16,712 nt of DNA from JBCCMQ01 sp039026235 (lineage in GTDB: Bacteria; Pseudomonadota; Alphaproteobacteria; Rhodobacterales; Rhodobacteraceae). The notes under the pieces were generated by a model that did not search any database, was not told where the DNA came from, and saw only the letters and a list, made by a program, of their open reading frames with translations. This document shows, piece by piece, positions 15,499 through 16,712 of this stretch. Location: NCBI GenBank assembly GCA_039026235.1, contig JBCCMQ010000028.1, forward strand, positions 1-16,712. Reading direction: 5' to 3'. Position numbers and translations under genes: made by a program. The stretch's first letter is position 1. Each line of letters opens with the position of its first letter.

Positions 15499-16062
15499 AT
15501 GTTCAAACAAACATTACTTGCGTTCACCTTTGCCGTCGGCGCCTCTGCTGCTACTGCGGACAGTCCCGTTGGCCGTTGGACATCGCTTGCCTGCGAGTTG
15601 CGCCCCGGCGATCAGCATCTTACTCGCGACATTACAATCGATGACAATGGAACTTGGTCGGGTTCCTTTGCCTTCTTCACAGGCCCCGGATGCGAAGACT
15701 CCTTCATGACGTTCCACGCCGCCGGCCCTTGGGAGGATTTGGGCGCGAGTGACAGCATCGGTGGCGCCAATTCCGCAAATTTTACAATCGAAACTGCTGA
15801 GATCGAGACATTTCACGAAAGCGCCGTCGGGTTCCTAAGTTCGGCAACATGTGGCGCGAAGGTTTGGAGCATCGGTGCCCGCCAAGACGTCACTGAAACG
15901 GGCTGCGCCCCGCTGGGCATGGCATTCCCCATCACGGAGCACGAAATCGTACTTGTTCGTGAAGAAATGCTCTTCTTCGGGGCCCGCCCAAATGATGGGT
16001 CGGGGCTCAGTGCACCGGAAGCACGTCCGACGGCCCTACAAGTTCCACTGGTCAGGAATTGA
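15499..16062 (+). CDS. Secreted protein with an APCDD1-like domain
   Basis: The 187-residue protein starts at an ATG seven bases after GGAG. Residues 1-20 (MFKQTLLAFTFAVGASAATA) are a Sec signal peptide with a likely cut before DSPVGRW, placing it in the periplasm or outside. The mature part resembles the APCDD1 domain of animal Wnt inhibitors: GRWTSLACELRPGDQHLTRD (25-44) matches the W.S.RCE.RPG..FLTR core, a W and C motif follows (GTWSGSFAFF, GPGC at 62-65), and near the end TGCAPLGMAFPITEHEIVLVR (135-154, abridged family pattern C..LG....E..LVR) matches too. Mature cysteines at 32, 65, 118 and 136 could form two disulfides. An upstream in-frame ATG at 15436 would remove the signal peptide and is rejected. 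The domain call is from memory and the bacterial function is unknown. Confidence 0.75.
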   Translation: MFKQTLLAFTFAVGASAATADSPVGRWTSLACELRPGDQHLTRDITIDDNGTWSGSFAFFTGPGCEDSFMTFHAAGPWEDLGASDSIGGANSANFTIETAEIETFHESAVGFLSSATCGAKVWSIGARQDVTETGCAPLGMAFPITEHEIVLVREEMLFFGARPNDGSGLSAPEARPTALQVPLVRN

Positions 16063-16080
16063 CCCGGGCTTGGAGCGAAC

Positions 16081-16102
16081 CCCGCGCCTGCGACGGCGCG
16101 GG
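16081..16102 (+). terminator. GC-rich hairpin after the secreted-protein gene
   Basis: CCCGCGCC (16081-16088) pairs perfectly with GGCGCGGG (16095-16102) around a six-base loop, 19 bases after the stop codon. No T-run follows, so it may stabilise the 3' end or act as a weak terminator rather than a canonical one. Confidence 0.4.
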
Positions 16103-16661
16103 CAATCACTTGCTGTTATGCGTACAAGGCTTCCAGTGCTCATCATTCTATCTTCTTCGCTAAACCAAAGAAGCAATACGCAAAGCATTCGAGGCGCGGC
16201 GGTCCGGGCACACAGGGTCTAGAGCCGATTGTGCAGGATCAATGTCCAAAAGGGCGCGATAACGAGAGATCGGTCTGCCAAAGCCGCCACCCATTCATAA
16301 CGCAGCAGTGGTCAAAATTGGGCCCGAAGCAGCCCCTCAAAGCGCGATTCATGGCGCCCCGGGTCTGTGTCGTGCGTCGCCGCAGTTGGAAAAGGCCACC
16401 GCCTTGGCGCGCGCGCAGCCTCCGGAAGCTACGATAACAGCGCCCGGTGGTCACATTCGCGGGCTGGTCTTTAGTCAGCATCCGGTGAAGTTTACTCCGC
16501 CGCAGTGGGGCGCGAAACGGCTGGATTCGGTTGGAACGGAGTCGGCTTTGCGGGACAAAGCGGACATTCTTTCGAATTCGATAAAGATGTAACCACCGTT
16601 CAACCTGAAAGGCGATGTGGTACGCTGGTTATGTGACTTCATGTCAGCGAGTCGGACCAAC
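16103..16661. other. Region of about 560 nt without a convincing gene
   Basis: Short frames open on both strands, the longest being 94 codons (+, 16308-16592), but none has a recognisable family, a good ribosome binding site or consistent codon bias. On the - strand a frame reads MSALSRKADSVPTE near 16530-16570. This resembles shadow peptides I recall from dispersed intergenic repeats in alphaproteobacteria, so part of the region may be repeat-derived. No tRNA, rRNA or CRISPR structure is apparent. Confidence 0.45.
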
Positions 16662-16666
16662 GGGAG
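16662..16666 (+). promoter_or_regulatory. Ribosome binding site of the gene at the right edge
   Basis: GGGAG lies seven bases upstream of the ATG at 16674, an ideal spacing. It is the main reason to regard the following codons as a real gene start. Confidence 0.5.
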
Positions 16667-16673
16667 AACGATC

Positions 16674-16712
16674 ATGCATCAATTCAAGTTAACGCGGACG
16701 GTATTGAGAGCA
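16674..16712 (+). CDS. Start of an unidentified gene, cut by the window edge
   Basis: Thirteen codons (MHQFKLTRTVLRA) run from an ATG to the end of the window, preceded by GGGAG at good spacing. The basic beginning followed by hydrophobic residues could be the front of a signal peptide or simply an N-terminus. Too little is present to name a family. Confidence 0.45.
   Translation, partial: MHQFKLTRTVLRA

Noticed and set aside
16148..16169. CTTCTT...AAGAAG inverted repeat as a possible terminator
   Set aside because: The loop is ten bases, the stem is only six bases and rich in weak pairs, and no T-run follows.
16308..16592. A 94-codon + frame in the right-hand intergenic region
   Set aside because: No ribosome binding site, no domain and no hydrophobic or repeat structure are seen, and the antisense strand suggests repeat-derived sequence.

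Overview
The window is a high-GC, almost fully coding chromosomal segment from an alphaproteobacterium, most likely a member of the Rhodobacterales (Roseobacter/Rhodobacter group). The assignment rests on the gene order ftsW-murG-murC-(small membrane proteins)-murB-ddl-ftsQ-ftsA-ftsZ-lpxC-bamD-recN, on DUF2484-type membrane proteins between murC and murB, and on an FtsZ with a long Pro/Ala-rich linker ending in the alphaproteobacterial tail IPAFLRRQAN. This is recognition from sequence and memory, not a database result.

Positions 2-8807 are the distal part of a division and cell wall (dcw) cluster, all on the + strand. FtsW is the septal glycan polymerase. MurG makes lipid II. MurC and MurB act in cytoplasmic UDP-MurNAc-peptide synthesis, and Ddl makes D-Ala-D-Ala. 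FtsQ and FtsA are divisome scaffold and membrane-anchor proteins. Most junctions overlap (TAGTG, ATGA, or 8-13 nt), which suggests translational coupling. The exceptions are a 180-nt gap after murC and a 53-nt gap before ddl. Three small membrane-protein genes of unknown function lie between murC and murB; the first two are tandem paralogues of each other.

Positions 8808-10594 hold ftsZ with a candidate promoter of its own and a strong intrinsic terminator behind it. lpxC (lipid A synthesis), bamD (outer-membrane protein assembly) and recN (double-strand-break repair) follow at 10760-14310, so the envelope theme continues and ends in a DNA repair gene.

After recN the character changes. The 3' end, 14311-16712, is less densely coded and looks accessory. 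A LysR-type regulator on the - strand faces away from a secreted protein on the + strand. That protein carries what I read as an APCDD1-like domain, a family best known from an animal Wnt inhibitor. The 92-nt AT-rich region between the two genes contains a LysR-box-like dyad and a hairpin that would bury the Shine-Dalgarno of the secreted protein. This pair is the most interesting part of the window. It is followed by about 600 nt without a convincing gene, then the first 13 codons of a gene that runs off the right edge.
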